A stretch of 64,000 nucleotides of DNA from Pogonophryne albipinna (taxonomy: Eukaryota; Chordata; Actinopteri; Perciformes; Artedidraconidae). Both the position numbers and the translations under genes were made by a program. Below, in pieces: positions 1-12,315 of this stretch. Positions within the stretch are counted from its first letter, which is position 1; each line of letters opens with the position of its first letter. The notes under the pieces were generated by a model. The model was not told where the DNA came from and did not search any database. It saw only the letters and a list, made by a program, of their open reading frames with translations. The DNA lies in contig CM053258.1 of the NCBI GenBank assembly GCA_028583405.1, forward strand, positions 1,074,357-1,138,356, given 5' to 3'.

Positions 1-2050
1 CACACATCTGATCACTTCTTCATTTCATTCTCTCTACCCCTTTCCAAACATAACAAACTAATCTCTTCTCATCCTGCACCTGTCCGCCGTAACCTTCGTT
101 CCCTCTCCCCCTCTACCTTTGCCTCATCGGTGCTCTCAGCCCTCCCTTCCTCTGACTCGTTCCAACTCCTGCCTCCAAACTCTGCTGCAGAAACTCTCCT
201 CTCTACTCTCTCATCCTCTCTGGACTCTCTCTGTCCTCTCACATCTCGGCAGGCTCGTCAGTCCCCTCCTGCTCCCTGGCTAAATGACGCACTGCGTGCT
301 AATAGAACCGTCCTTCGGGCAGCAGAGCGGAAACGGTGGAAATCCAAACACCGTGACGACCTCCTAACCTATCAGGCTCTCCTCTCCTCTTTCTCTGCTT
401 CCATCTCTCAGGCAAAAAGCACTTTCTTTCAAGATAAGATCCAATCTTCCTATTCCAACCCCAAAAAACTATTTTCCATCTTCTCCACCCTCTTGGACCC
501 TCCCAAAGCCCCTTCCCCCTCCTCCCTTCTGTCAAGCGACTTTGTTAACCATTTTGAAAAAAAGGTTGATGATATTCGCTCTTCTTTTTCTGACTCACCT
601 CTACTCACCGCTGGGTCACCAGACCCTCCTTCCACCCACACACTGACCTCCTTTTCCCCTCTCTCTCCAAGTGAGGTTCTTACCCTCATTACCTCTGCCC
701 GCCCTACCACCTGTCCTCTGGACCCTATCCCTTCAAACCTCCTTCAGACTATCGCTCCTGATATTCTACCGTTTCTCACCCATTTCATCAACACTTCTCT
801 GACTTATGGTCACTTTCCAAACAGTCTCAAGGAGGCAAGAGTAAACCCTCTCCTAAAGAAACCCACTCTCAACCCGTCTGATGTTATAAACTACAGGCCT
901 GTCTCTCTCCTCCCGTTCCTGTCTAAAACACTTGAACGCGCTGTCTTTAAACAACTCTCCTGTTATCTCCATCAGAACAACCTTCTGGATCCGCACCAGT
1001 CTGGTTTCAAGGCAGGTCACTCCACAGAAACTGCTCTCATTGCTGTCACTGAGGAACTGCACACTGCCAAAGCAGCATCCCTCTCCTCTGTCATCATCCT
1101 GTTGGACCTGTCAGCTGCATTCGACACGGTGAACCATCAGATCCTCCTTCGCACTCTCCAAGAACTTGGAGTTTCAGGCTCTGCACTTTCCCTCCTCACC
1201 TCATACCTCAGTAATTAGCCCGCATGGTTTTTCATACCACTGCTACGCTGACGACACCCAATTAATTCTGTCCTTTCCCCGCTCAGAGACCCAGGTCGTC
1301 GCACGCATCTCTGCTTGTCTAGCTGACATCTCTCAGTGGATGTCTGCTCATCACCTCAAGCTCAACCTTGACAAGACTGAACTGCTTTTCCTTCCAGGAA
1401 AAGATTGTCCCACTCTTGACCTAACAATCAACATCGGCACCTCTGTTGTTTCCCCGACTCAGACTGCAAGGAATCTGGGTGTGACTCTAGATAACAACCT
1501 GTCCTTCACTGCAAACATCGCTGCTACAACCCGCTGCTGCAGATACACGCTTTACAACATCAGGAGGATACGTCCCAAGCTGACCCAGAAAGCGACGCAG
1601 GTTCTGGTCCAGGCTCTCGTCACGCCTAGACTACTGCAACTCCCTCCTGGCTGGTCTACCTGCATGTGCCATCCGACCTCTGCAGCTCATCCAGAATGCA
1701 GCGGCTCGTCTGGTCTTCAACCTTCCTAAATTCTCCCACACCACGCCGCTCCTCCGCTCCCTCCACTGGCTTCTGGTAACTGCTAGAATCCACTTCAAGA
1801 CAATGGTGCTTGCGTCCAGGACATGGTTAAACCGTACACCCCAGCGCGTGCACTCCGCTCTGCATCAGCCAAACGGCTCGCTGCACCCTCGCTGCCAAGG
1901 GGACCCAAGTTCCCATCAGCAAAAACACGTGGGTTTGCTATCCTGGCTCCAAGATGGTGGAATGAGCTCCCATTGACATCAGGACAGCAGATAGCTTACA
2001 CACCTTCCAGACTGAAAACTCATCTCTTTCGACTCCACTTCGAGCAATAG
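1..2050 (+). pseudogene. L2 ORF2 (endonuclease end, reverse transcriptase, C-terminal region), broken
   Basis: Frame 1 is open from base 1 to a stop at 1216-1218. It includes the RT blocks with NYRPVSLL (about 892-915), QSGF-AGHSTETAL (about 1000-1040) and LDLSAAFDTVNH (about 1105-1140). After SYLSN the sequence jumps straight to a block with HCYADDTQL (about 1240-1265), so roughly 50 codons of the RT palm between these motifs are missing. Downstream, the thumb and C-terminal parts continue in changing frames (frameshift near 1635-1650), ending with a WNELP-type motif and a stop at 2048-2050. The missing palm segment and frameshifts make it inactive. Confidence 0.8.
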
Positions 2051-2252
2051 AACTATTAACAAAGCACTTATATACTAATAAAGGGCTGGCTTACCTAAAG
2101 CCAGTTGAGTAGCACTTGAAATGTTTGGCTCTATGAAACCTGATGTACTTTATGATTCTGTTTTCTTCAAGGTTGTGTCTTCCTGGTCGAACGCACTTAT
2201 TGTAAGTCGTTTTGGATAAAAGCGTCAGCTAAATGCAATGTGATGTAATGTA
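1..2252 (+). mobile_element. L2-clade non-LTR retrotransposon (LINE), 5' end outside window, internally deleted
   Basis: Reading frame is open from base 1, starting with the end of an apurinic endonuclease domain (SDHF motif near codon 5), then a linker and the N-terminal half of a reverse transcriptase. The coding part ends about 2049. The 3' end has the teleost L2 tail: a short conserved stem region near 2195-2230 followed by ATGTAATGTAAT-type repeats ending about 2252. The element sits inside a TTAA-flanked short element whose right half follows directly. Family assignment to L2 rests on the YADD-type active site and the 3' tail. A related CR1/Rex clade is less likely but not excluded. Confidence 0.8.
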
Positions 2253-2254
2253 AT

Positions 2255-2527
2255 AAGGCTGAGAGAGTGTGTGTGTGTGTGAGTAGCTCCGCAGATTGGT
2301 CCCTTTGGTCGTCGTTACCTCACTTAGACCAGGAAGCAAACAATGGAAAAAGAGAAATGTCCAACGAGGCGTTCTGGGGCGGCACAGACAGGTCTTCTCT
2401 GTGTTAGAGTTTTACTCGCTACAGGGTGCACTTTGAGGGTTTGTGACTCTGCAGACCGTTCACATGCAGAGGAACCTTCATAACACAAGGGGACGGGTGA
2501 TAACCGGAAAAGCATGACATGGGACCT
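2255..2527. mobile_element. Half of a TTAA-flanked short inverted-repeat element
   Basis: Ends in GCATGACATGGGACCT followed by TTAA (2528-2531). This matches the right half of the complete copy at 44198-44822, including a shared internal block (about 2285-2520). The left half is missing, and the L2 LINE ends exactly where it should be, so the LINE probably inserted here or replaced it. Confidence 0.6.
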
Positions 2528-2531
2528 TTAA

Positions 2532-3105
2532 AGATAAAATAACTAATATTTAGAGTTTTTTCTTATAAATCTGGAGTTTTTGTCTCAGAGAATATTTCAG
2601 TTTATCTTTCTTACGTTTTTCTCCCTATTTAATCTCGATAAATGTAATATTTAGAAATTGTTCTCATAAATCGTGTGTGTGTGTGTGTGTGTGCGCTGGA
2701 TGGAAAGGAGGAACTAGCTGGAAGGTATTTGGCCCTCCTTTAGAAAAGAATGAAGTCAGGAGAAAGTCTCCAAAGGCAGAGATTTAAAAAACTGATCCTA
2801 ATAAAAACGTTTTAGCTTCCAGAGATATAAAAACCCTCTGTTGCTAGGTAGGGTTGGGATAGATCTCATGTCAGGAGTTACATTTCTATTTGAAGACACC
2901 ACGGTGAGTCTCTTCTCTTCTCGTGTGTTTTACCTTGATGAGCTCAGGGAACAGCTCCTGCACGGCGATGTCCAGCAGGACGTACGTCATCTGAGAAACA
3001 ACAGAAACATCAGAACAATCAAATACAAACATCTAATATTACCTTTTACACTTTTACTACGAGAGACAGAAACATTATTCCTTTAGTGACATGTAGCCAG
3101 AGGTT
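2532..3105. other. Non-coding stretch
   Basis: AT-rich, with a short (GT)n tract at about 2673-2692. A short open frame at 2841-3086 has no recognisable motif. No gene seen. Confidence 0.5.
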
Positions 3106-3116
3106 TAAAGTACTTC

Positions 3117-4914
3117 TACTCCACTGCAGCTCAGAGGTACATGGTGTACTTATACTGCACTGCAGCTCAGAGGTACATGGTGTACTTCTACTCCACTACA
3201 GCTCAGAGGTACATGGTGTACTTATACTGCACTACAGCTCAGAGGTACATGGTGTACTTCTGCTCCACTACAGCTCAGAGGTACATGGTGTACTTATACT
3301 CCACTACAGTTCAGAGGTACATGGTGTACTTCTACTCCACTACAGCTCAGAGGTACATGGTGTACTTCTACTTCACTGCAGCTCAGAGGTACATGGTGTA
3401 CTTCTACTCCACTGCAGTTCAGAGGTACATGGTGTACTTATACTGCACTACAGTTCAGAGGTACATGGTGTACTTATACTGCACTGCAGCTCAGAGGTAC
3501 ATGGTGTACTTATACTGCACTGCAGCTCAGAGGTACATGGTGTACTTCTACTGCACTGCAGTTCAGAGGTACATGGTGTACTTCTACTGCACTGCAGCTC
3601 AGAGGTACATGGTGTACTTCTACTGCACTGCAGCTCAGAGGTACATGGTGTACTTCTACTGCACTACAGTTCAGAGGTACATGGTGTACTTCTACTGCAC
3701 TACAGTTCAGAGGTACATTGTGTACTTATACTCCACTGCAGCTCAGAGGTACATGGTGTACTTATACTCCACTGCAGTTCAGAGGTACATGGTGTACTTA
3801 TACTCCACTGCAGCTCAGATGTACATGGTGTACTTATACTGCACTGCAGCTCAGAGGTACATGGTGTACTTATACTGCACTGCAGCTCAGAGGTACATGG
3901 TGTACTTCTGCTCCACTGCAGCTCAGAGGTACATGGTGTACTTATACTGCACTGCAGCTCAGAGGTACATGGTGTACTTCTGCTCCACTGCAGCTCAGAT
4001 GTACATGGTGTACTTATACTGCACTGCAGCTCAGAGGTACATGGTGTACTTATACTGCACTGCAGCTCAGAGGTACATGGTGTACTTATACTGCACTGCA
4101 GCTCAGATGTACATGGTGTACTTCTACTGCACTGCAGCTCAGAGGTACATGGTGTACTTATACTGCACTGCAGCTCAGAGGTACATGGTGTACTTATACT
4201 GCACTGCAGCTCAGAGGTACATGGTGTACTTATACTGCACTGCAGCTCAGATGTACATGGTGTACTTCTACTGCACTGCAGCTCAGAGGTACATGGTGTA
4301 CTTATACTGCACTGCAGCTCAGAGGTACATGGTGTACTTATACTGCACTGCAGCTCAGAGGTACATGGTGTACTTCTGCTCCACTACAGCTCAGAGGTAC
4401 ATGGTGTACTTATACTGCACTGCAGCTCAGAGGTACATGGTGTACTTCTGCTCCACTGCAGCTCAGATGTACATGGTGTACTTATACTGCACTGCAGCTC
4501 AGAGGTACATGGTGTACTTATACTGCACTGCAGCTCAGAGGTACATGGTGTACTTCTACTGCACTGCAGCTCAGATGTACATGGTGTACTTCTACTGCAC
4601 TGCAGCTCAGAGGTACATGGTGTACTTCTACTGCACTGCAGCTCAGAGGTACATGGTGTACTTCTACTGCACTGCAGCTCAGAGGTACATGGTGTACTTC
4701 TACTGCACTGCAGCTCAGAGGTACATGGTGTACTTCTACTCCACTGCAGCTCAGAGGTACATGGTGTACTTCTACTGCACTGCAGCTCAGAGGTACATGG
4801 TGTACTTCTACTGCACTGCAGCTCAGAGGTACATGGTGTACTTATACTGCACTGCAGCTCAGAGGTACATGGTGTACTTATACTGCACTGCAGCTCAGAG
4901 GTACATGGTGTACG
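3117..4914. repeat. 36-bp minisatellite, about 50 copies
   Basis: A 36-bp unit containing CAGAGGTACATGGTGTACTT repeats head to tail with few substitutions and almost no length change. Because 36 is divisible by 3, several frames stay open for 470-619 codons, giving 12-residue peptide repeats. These are artefacts of the period, not genes. The unit is the reverse complement of a segment inside a nested transposon at about 12165-12210 in this window. Confidence 0.95.
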
Positions 4915-5036
4915 GTTACAGCCGCTGCTTTCCTTGTGCCATTAACTCTGTTTGTGTGTGTATATGTAAATGAGCTGTGCAGTTCCTCTGATGTCATTGG
5001 CCGTCCCGTCCTCGCAACATCCGAGGTGATTGGATT

Positions 5037-5044
5037 GACGTCAT
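5037..5044. promoter_or_regulatory. Palindromic CRE-like site in a CCAAT-rich stretch
   Basis: TGACGTCA at 5037-5044, directly followed by a CCAAT box (TCCAAT) and preceded by two inverted CCAAT boxes (ATTGG at about 4996-5000 and 5030-5034). The whole 4980-5200 stretch is GC-richer than its surroundings. It could be a promoter for the decayed gene downstream, or part of an LTR. No TATA box or LTR ends were found. Confidence 0.3.
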
Positions 5045-5240
5045 CCAATCCCCGCCCGTTTCTGCCACGTCATCCGGGAGAGGAGTACAAAGGCCGGGCA
5101 CGACATCATTCTAGAGCCTCTGTATTGTGAGACAGACGCCTCCAGCCTCTCGTTGTGTTGCCGCCATATTCTGTGCTTTGTTAGACTGCTTAGCAGCGTG
5201 TTAAGTAGGTTTCTGTGTTTAGTATAGTGTGTGTGTACCA

Positions 5241-5366
5241 CTTAGACCCAGGTTAGCTTAGCGCCTGTAGATCATCATTTGTGTGTGTATCGCTTAGACC
5301 CAGGTTAGCTTAGCGCCTGTAGATCAGCATTTGTGTGTGTATCGCTTAGCGCCTGTAGATCGGCAA
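5241..5366. repeat. 52-bp tandem repeat, about 2.4 copies
   Basis: Starts at 5241, 5293 and 5345, with a shared core GCGCCTGTAGATC. The third copy is shortened internally. Confidence 0.85.
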
Positions 5367-5500
5367 CAGCTGTGTTCTCGCACAGCCTCCTTTTGTTTGT
5401 TATTTTGTTCCACTTTAGATTTGAGGTATTTTCTTTCCTTTTGTGTGTTACCCGTTGTGGGATAATACTGTGCAACTCTCTTTTGGAGTTCTCTTTTGTA

Positions 5501-6500
5501 NNNNNNNNNNNNNNNNNNNNNNNNNNNNNNNNNNNNNNNNNNNNNNNNNNNNNNNNNNNNNNNNNNNNNNNNNNNNNNNNNNNNNNNNNNNNNNNNNNNN
5601 NNNNNNNNNNNNNNNNNNNNNNNNNNNNNNNNNNNNNNNNNNNNNNNNNNNNNNNNNNNNNNNNNNNNNNNNNNNNNNNNNNNNNNNNNNNNNNNNNNNN
5701 NNNNNNNNNNNNNNNNNNNNNNNNNNNNNNNNNNNNNNNNNNNNNNNNNNNNNNNNNNNNNNNNNNNNNNNNNNNNNNNNNNNNNNNNNNNNNNNNNNNN
5801 NNNNNNNNNNNNNNNNNNNNNNNNNNNNNNNNNNNNNNNNNNNNNNNNNNNNNNNNNNNNNNNNNNNNNNNNNNNNNNNNNNNNNNNNNNNNNNNNNNNN
5901 NNNNNNNNNNNNNNNNNNNNNNNNNNNNNNNNNNNNNNNNNNNNNNNNNNNNNNNNNNNNNNNNNNNNNNNNNNNNNNNNNNNNNNNNNNNNNNNNNNNN
6001 NNNNNNNNNNNNNNNNNNNNNNNNNNNNNNNNNNNNNNNNNNNNNNNNNNNNNNNNNNNNNNNNNNNNNNNNNNNNNNNNNNNNNNNNNNNNNNNNNNNN
6101 NNNNNNNNNNNNNNNNNNNNNNNNNNNNNNNNNNNNNNNNNNNNNNNNNNNNNNNNNNNNNNNNNNNNNNNNNNNNNNNNNNNNNNNNNNNNNNNNNNNN
6201 NNNNNNNNNNNNNNNNNNNNNNNNNNNNNNNNNNNNNNNNNNNNNNNNNNNNNNNNNNNNNNNNNNNNNNNNNNNNNNNNNNNNNNNNNNNNNNNNNNNN
6301 NNNNNNNNNNNNNNNNNNNNNNNNNNNNNNNNNNNNNNNNNNNNNNNNNNNNNNNNNNNNNNNNNNNNNNNNNNNNNNNNNNNNNNNNNNNNNNNNNNNN
6401 NNNNNNNNNNNNNNNNNNNNNNNNNNNNNNNNNNNNNNNNNNNNNNNNNNNNNNNNNNNNNNNNNNNNNNNNNNNNNNNNNNNNNNNNNNNNNNNNNNNN
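5501..6500. other. Assembly gap, exactly 1000 N
   Basis: Run of N of round length, so the true size is probably unknown. It separates the CRE/CCAAT stretch from the first candidate exon of the DUF4806-like gene, so upstream exons may be lost here. Confidence 1.
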
Positions 6501-6692
6501 AAGATACTTGTGTTTGGGGAGGAAACAGCAGTGTTAATGTTATTGCACCTTGTTGTTGTGCTAATGAGATACAGGTGGGATCGCAGACGCCTCAATTGCT
6601 TCAAAATGGTAATCTCTTCAGTCATGGAAGAGCCCTTGTGATATAAATTGTTGTGTGGCTATGCTGTTTAGCATCCAAAGTAAAACAAAGAT

Positions 6693-6800
6693 ATGTTTTC
6701 GCACTCAAGGATCAAGGTGACGTCCATAGCCGACGTGCTGCTCTCCTCCCTGCCTGGATTTCTGCATGAGGATGACTCCAGGTTTCTGAGGCTGTGGCAT
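6693..6800 (+). CDS. Candidate exon, 36 codons, unknown function
   Basis: An ATG at 6693 opens 36 codons ending at a good donor (GTAAGT at 6801). The peptide has an ADVLLSSLPGFLHEDD stretch. The frame ends in phase 0, whereas the next candidate exon (7793) needs phase 1, so this may be a separate or damaged exon, or belong to a transcript starting in the gap. Not recognised. Confidence 0.3.
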
Positions 6801-6867
6801 GTAAGTCAGCATAATAACTGTTTTCAATGTATGTGACAGATCATCAAAAATTATAGTTTATCTTATA

Positions 6868-6879
6868 AATACACATACA

Positions 6880-6942
<63 letters not shown>

Positions 6943-7025
6943 ACAAACAGACACACAGTCAGACACACGCATATAGACACACACATACATAGACACACAG
7001 ACACACACATACACACAAACAGACA

Positions 7026-7086
<61 letters not shown>

Positions 7087-7169
7087 ACAAACAGACACAC
7101 AGTCAGACACACGCATATAGACACACACATACATAGACACACAGACACACACATACACACAAACAGACA

Positions 7170-7212
<43 letters not shown>

Positions 7213-7231
7213 ACACACACACAAACAGACA

Positions 7232-7276
<45 letters not shown>

Positions 7277-7313
7277 ACACACACACACACACACAAACAG
7301 ACACAAACAGACA

Positions 7314-7354
<41 letters not shown>

Positions 7355-7725
7355 ACACACACATACACACACACACACACATACACACATACACACAAAC
7401 AGACACACAAACAGACACACACATACACACACACATGAACAGACACACATACAAACAGACACACACACACATAGACAGACACACACATGCACACACATAG
7501 ATACACACATACATACAAACAGACACACAAACAGACACACACATACACACACACACACATGAACAGACACACATACAAACAGACACACACACATAGACAG
7601 ACACACACATGCACACACATAGATACACATACACACAGGCACACACACACACATACACACACAGATACACACACATACAGGCACACACATACACAAACTT
7701 ACACACATACACACACATAGACACA
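6868..7725. repeat. Long (CA)n-rich array with interspersed CAGA/CATA units
   Basis: About 860 bp of CA dinucleotides interrupted by AAACAGACACAC, CATAGACAGACA and similar words. A longer segment is duplicated inside it (about 6940-7035 and 7085-7180). Open frames in all phases are simple-sequence artefacts. Confidence 0.95.
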
Positions 7726-8400
7726 TTTCCTTACATGGGAGGTTACAATAGTGTCATATGCTAATAACTTTATTTCCTACTGTGTGTTTCAGCTGGGATG
7801 TCAGGATTTGGTGCTGCCCATTACCACCAGCTCCAGGCCCCACAGCTCCAGGCCCCACAGCGAGCAAGTACAAGTACTGGTATGATGCCCTACTCTTTCA
7901 CTACACTAACGTTTTGAGAGACGGGGACACAGAACTCAATGAATACTATTTGACATATGTATGACTTACAATTCAGATTTTGTGTTCAGACATCCTGTGG
8001 TAGTTGACAACAATATGCTGGAACATCAGGTTATGTTGCTACTCCCAAAGTATAGTGAAATATAACTAATGATTTTGTTTCTATAGGGATATCGGGAATG
8101 GGATACGGCTCGGTGCAGTACACCCCCCTTGGACCCCCACAACGTGCACAAAATGGTATGCCATTGTATTCCTCACTAATGAACCCAATTTACTACTAAA
8201 ATGTAAAGTAATGTCTTTGTAGACAAATCAAATCACACTAGTCGTGTTTTTTGTGTAAATGTTACAGCATTTGTTTTTCTCTCCTCTCGACTTCTTTAGA
8301 GGAAACTGCCACCAGTTTGATCCCATGCAGTCAGTGCCTGATCATGGTTGCAATGGTAAGTGAACAAGACGATCATCTAACATTTGTAGACATTTTCTGA

Positions 8401-8623
<223 letters not shown>

Positions 8624-8921
8624 AGGTTAAATCTCTATATTCTGATGATGATCATTGCTCTCTTCTTTGTTCATCTGCCCTCTTTGATTGAATAGTTTAT
8701 CAACAGTTTGAAAAAAGTACAGGGGCACAGTTATACAATAATGCTAAAAGCCAAGGATAACAAAAAGCCCTGAGGGCTTGTTTCCATTGTGGTCCTGTGT
8801 ATTCAATTAATCTGTATGAGTTCTCTCTCCTGAGAGGATACTGAAAATGCCTTTTCTGTTGACCAAAGAGCTGTAGGGAAGGGGAGACCCCTGTTACTGA
8901 CTAAACACTTGATCACAATAT

Positions 8922-8926
<5 letters not shown>

Positions 8927-8999
<73 letters not shown>
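8927..8999. repeat. (CA)n microsatellite
   Basis: About 73 bp of uninterrupted CA, between candidate exons at 8302 and 9059. Confidence 0.98.
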
Positions 9000-9002
<3 letters not shown>

Positions 9003-11330
9003 ATAACCTTTCAAAATGTGTGCAGTGATTAAGTCTAATGAATGTTTGCGTTTTACAGATGGAACCACACAGATGCACGGCGATGACACCAGGCTGCTTT
9101 TGAAAGGCGAGTCTATTAGACTTAGTGTAATTCCTCATGAGCCATTTGCAGGTTATTTTCAATTCTCACTTTACACTTTTCAATTATATTTTTCTTAAGA
9201 CATTGCCATCCAGAAGATGACTTCAATGCTCGCTGAAGTACTTGTGGTGGTATAGGGCCTGTCCAGAGATGTGCAGTTCATCAAGAATGAGTTGGCAGAG
9301 GGCAACATGACCCCGGCTGGTAGTCAGGGACCAGGGTCAGCCACAACCCATATGTTCCCCATCCAGCTGCCAATCGCCAATGAAGACGACTTCAATGAGG
9401 CTGAATCATTGCTGAAGAATGAATCAGTCCGTCAAAAGATGGTCATTTGACAGACTGAACTGCATTCATTTATGAAATGTGGATAATATCAGTGCGGTCA
9501 AAATGTGCTTAGTTATTGCCCTTTAGCTACTCAACCACAAACAATTCTAGTCTTAGCTACTCAACCACATACAATTGTAGTAACATTTATATCTCACATT
9601 TATATTGACATGACCAAAATTGGGACACCAGGGTTAAAGTGGTTAAACATAACGACTGGCATGAACTTGACTGAATACCATGGGTTGGAATATCAGTTTA
9701 TAAAAAACAAAGTTGGTCTCTGTGTATGAAATAAGAGTGCTGTTGTGCTGTTTCTAACGTATGTCCCACAGAACGTAGCTCAATACAATAGTTAAACCAG
9801 TTGCCTATTTGTTTCTCTCGTCTGATTTAGATTGCTCGCCTGGCTCTGGTAGGAGGCACCAATTCAGAGAACCTGATCAGAAGAATGCTGGCAACTGCTC
9901 TGACTAATGCCTTAGCCTTAGGCTGGAAAGAAAGACAAGCGTTGCAGCAGCAAGAAGCCATTCAAGGAACAGGCAATACAAGACTGCATGTTTGGTGAGT
10001 TTCCTCCCCTGCAAACTACTTATTAGCTTAAGTTTAGGGAGTGAGGTGTGACTGATGGTGATTCAGAACATAATTATGCTCTTTGTGAGCCATATAGTAC
10101 CAACTACAGAGTTTGAATCCAACTCCTATAATGTATTTCATGTCTCTCTGTAATCCCCTGTTGAAGAATAAAGCATGAACTTAATCTAACAAAAAAGGTT
10201 AGGTTGGAATCAGGTGATGGTGAAGCTATAAGAAATAAACCAAAAAAAGACAACCTAATTGGTGAGCTTTAGAGGTGCTCGGATGCAAATGTTATTACCT
10301 GGATAGAGCCAGGCTAGCCGTTTGCTCCTCTTTCCAGTCCAGTCTTTTAGCAAACTGGCTGCTGACTGTAGCTTGTGTTACTGTACAGAGTGAGAGTGAT
10401 TTTCTTATTATAACAGAAGTTGTATGGGATACACACACTCTCTCTCTTCCTCACGCTTATTGCTGTTTCTAACATATGTCCCACAGAACGTAGCTCAATA
10501 CAACAGTTAAAGCAGTGGCCTATTTGTTTCTCTCGTCTGATTTAGATTCCTCGCCTGGCTCTGGTAGGAGGCACCAATTCAGAGAACCTGATCAGACGGA
10601 TGCTGGCAACTGCTCTGACTAATGCCTTAGCCTTAGGCTGGAAAGAAAGACAAGCGTGGCAGCAGCAAGAAGCCATTCAAGGAACAGGCAATACAAGACT
10701 GCATGTTTGGTGAGTTTCCTCCCCTGCAAACTATTTATTAGCTTAAGTTTAGGGAGTGAGGTGTGACTGATGGTGATTCAGAACATAATTATGCTCTTTG
10801 TGAGCCATATACAGGGTTCGTACGGTCATTGAAAACCTGGAAAAGTCATGGAAAACAATATTTTCCCCAAAGTTTTGGAAAAGTCATGGAAATGTAACTA
10901 AAGTTGCGTCAAATTTAATTTACATTTTATCTAATCGCCGAAATAATCTGCGGTCGCGAGCTGTTATGTGCCATCATGACGCGCATGGTGTTATTTTTTA
11001 ATATATGAAGCGCGAGCTGTGTGCTCGAGTCTTCCTGCCTGTCGGCTGAACTCTGCTGCTCCGGGATGAGGGTCAGCTACATTATCTACGGTGTGTTCGT
11101 TAACTGTGCGGAGTCACTGTGGCACAGACTGAGCCGCTGGTGAACAGCTGTTAGAACAGGCCGTTCAGGTGCTCAGAGCAGAGCGGCAGAGCGTGATGTG
11201 AACTATAACGTCTTTCTGTCGCAATATTATTTAAGGAATCGTTAATCTAGCTAGCTAGCATACATTGTCACTATCTGCTAACGTTAGCTTTAGCCTTCGT
11301 TTTCTAATAGTTTTTTTCATAGGCTATAAA

Positions 11331-12315
11331 CAGAGGTGGTATAAGTATAGATATTGTACTAGAGTAAAAGTAGAAGTACTCAGATCTTGTACTTGAGTAA
11401 AAGTAGAAGTACTCAGATCTTGTACTTGAGTAAAAGTAGAAGTACTCAGATCTTGTACTTGAGTAAAAGTAGAAGTACTCAGATCTTGTACTTAATAAAA
11501 GTAGAAGTACTCAGATCTTGTTCTTGAGTAAAAGTAGAAGTACTCAGATCTTGTACTTGAGTAAAAGTAGAAGTACTCAGATCTTGTAGTTGAGTAAAAG
11601 TAGAAGTACTCAGATCTTGTACTTGAGTAAAAGTAGAAGTAGTCAGATCTTGTAGTGAAAGTAGAAGTAGTCAGATCTTGTAGTGAAAGTAGAAGTACTC
11701 AGATCTTGTAGTGAAAGTAGAAGTACCCAGATCTTGTAGTGAAAGTAGAAGTACTCAGATCTTGTACTTGAGTAAAAGTAGAAGTACTCAGATCGTCTAC
11801 TTGAGTAAAAGTAGAAGTACCAGAGTGTAGGAATACTCTGTTACAGTAAAAGTCCTGCATTCAAAATGTTCCTCAAGTGAAAGTAGAAAAGTATTCTCAT
11901 CAAAATACAGTTAAAGTAGCGACAGTAAAAGTAGTCGTTGTGCAGATTGGTCCATTTCAGAATAATATATATGATATGTTTTATAGTGATTGATCATGAA
12001 AGTGTTCTCAAAGCTGGTAAAGGCGCAGCTAGTTTGAATGACTTTGTAGACTGCAGGGTAGCTTGTGGATTTACTCCAGGTGGAACTAAAGTCTAATTCA
12101 AAACTTGATTATATTTCACATCATTCATCATCTGTGAAGTAACTAAAGGTATTAATACATGTAGTGGAGGAGAAGTACACCATGTACCTCTGAACTGTAG
12201 AGGAGGAGAAGAACAAAGTAGCAAAACATTGAAATACTTAATTAAGTACAAGTATCTCAAAATTGTACCCAAGTATATTACTTGAGTTTATGAACTTAGT
12301 TACTTTACACCAGTG
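11331..12315. mobile_element. Nested hAT-type short element (985 bp)
   Basis: Begins CAGAGGTGGTATAAGTA and ends TTACTTTACACCAGTG. It is flanked by GCTATAAA (11323-11330) and GCTATACA (12316-12323), an 8-bp target duplication with one change. It lies wholly inside the 10812-12823 element. The family is common in fish genomes; the internal AAGTACTC/CTTGAGTAAAA words are typical. Confidence 0.8.
11365..11820. repeat. 33-bp minisatellite expanded inside the nested element
   Basis: About 14 copies of a unit with GTAGAAGTACTCAGATCTTGT, with shortened variants at 11640-11755. Confidence 0.9.

Noticed and set aside
3117..4914. CRISPR-like regular repeat
   Set aside because: Units are contiguous with no unique spacers, and the window is eukaryotic.
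3086..5130. Long open frames of 470-619 codons
   Set aside because: They are produced by the 36-bp period of the minisatellite, occur in several frames at once and have no start context, splice context or domain.
5324..6646. Open frames across the gap
   Set aside because: Composed mostly of N; only 5501-6500 missing sequence keeps them open.
6844..7726. Cys/Val-rich open frames over 200 codons
   Set aside because: Translation of CA/TG simple sequence.
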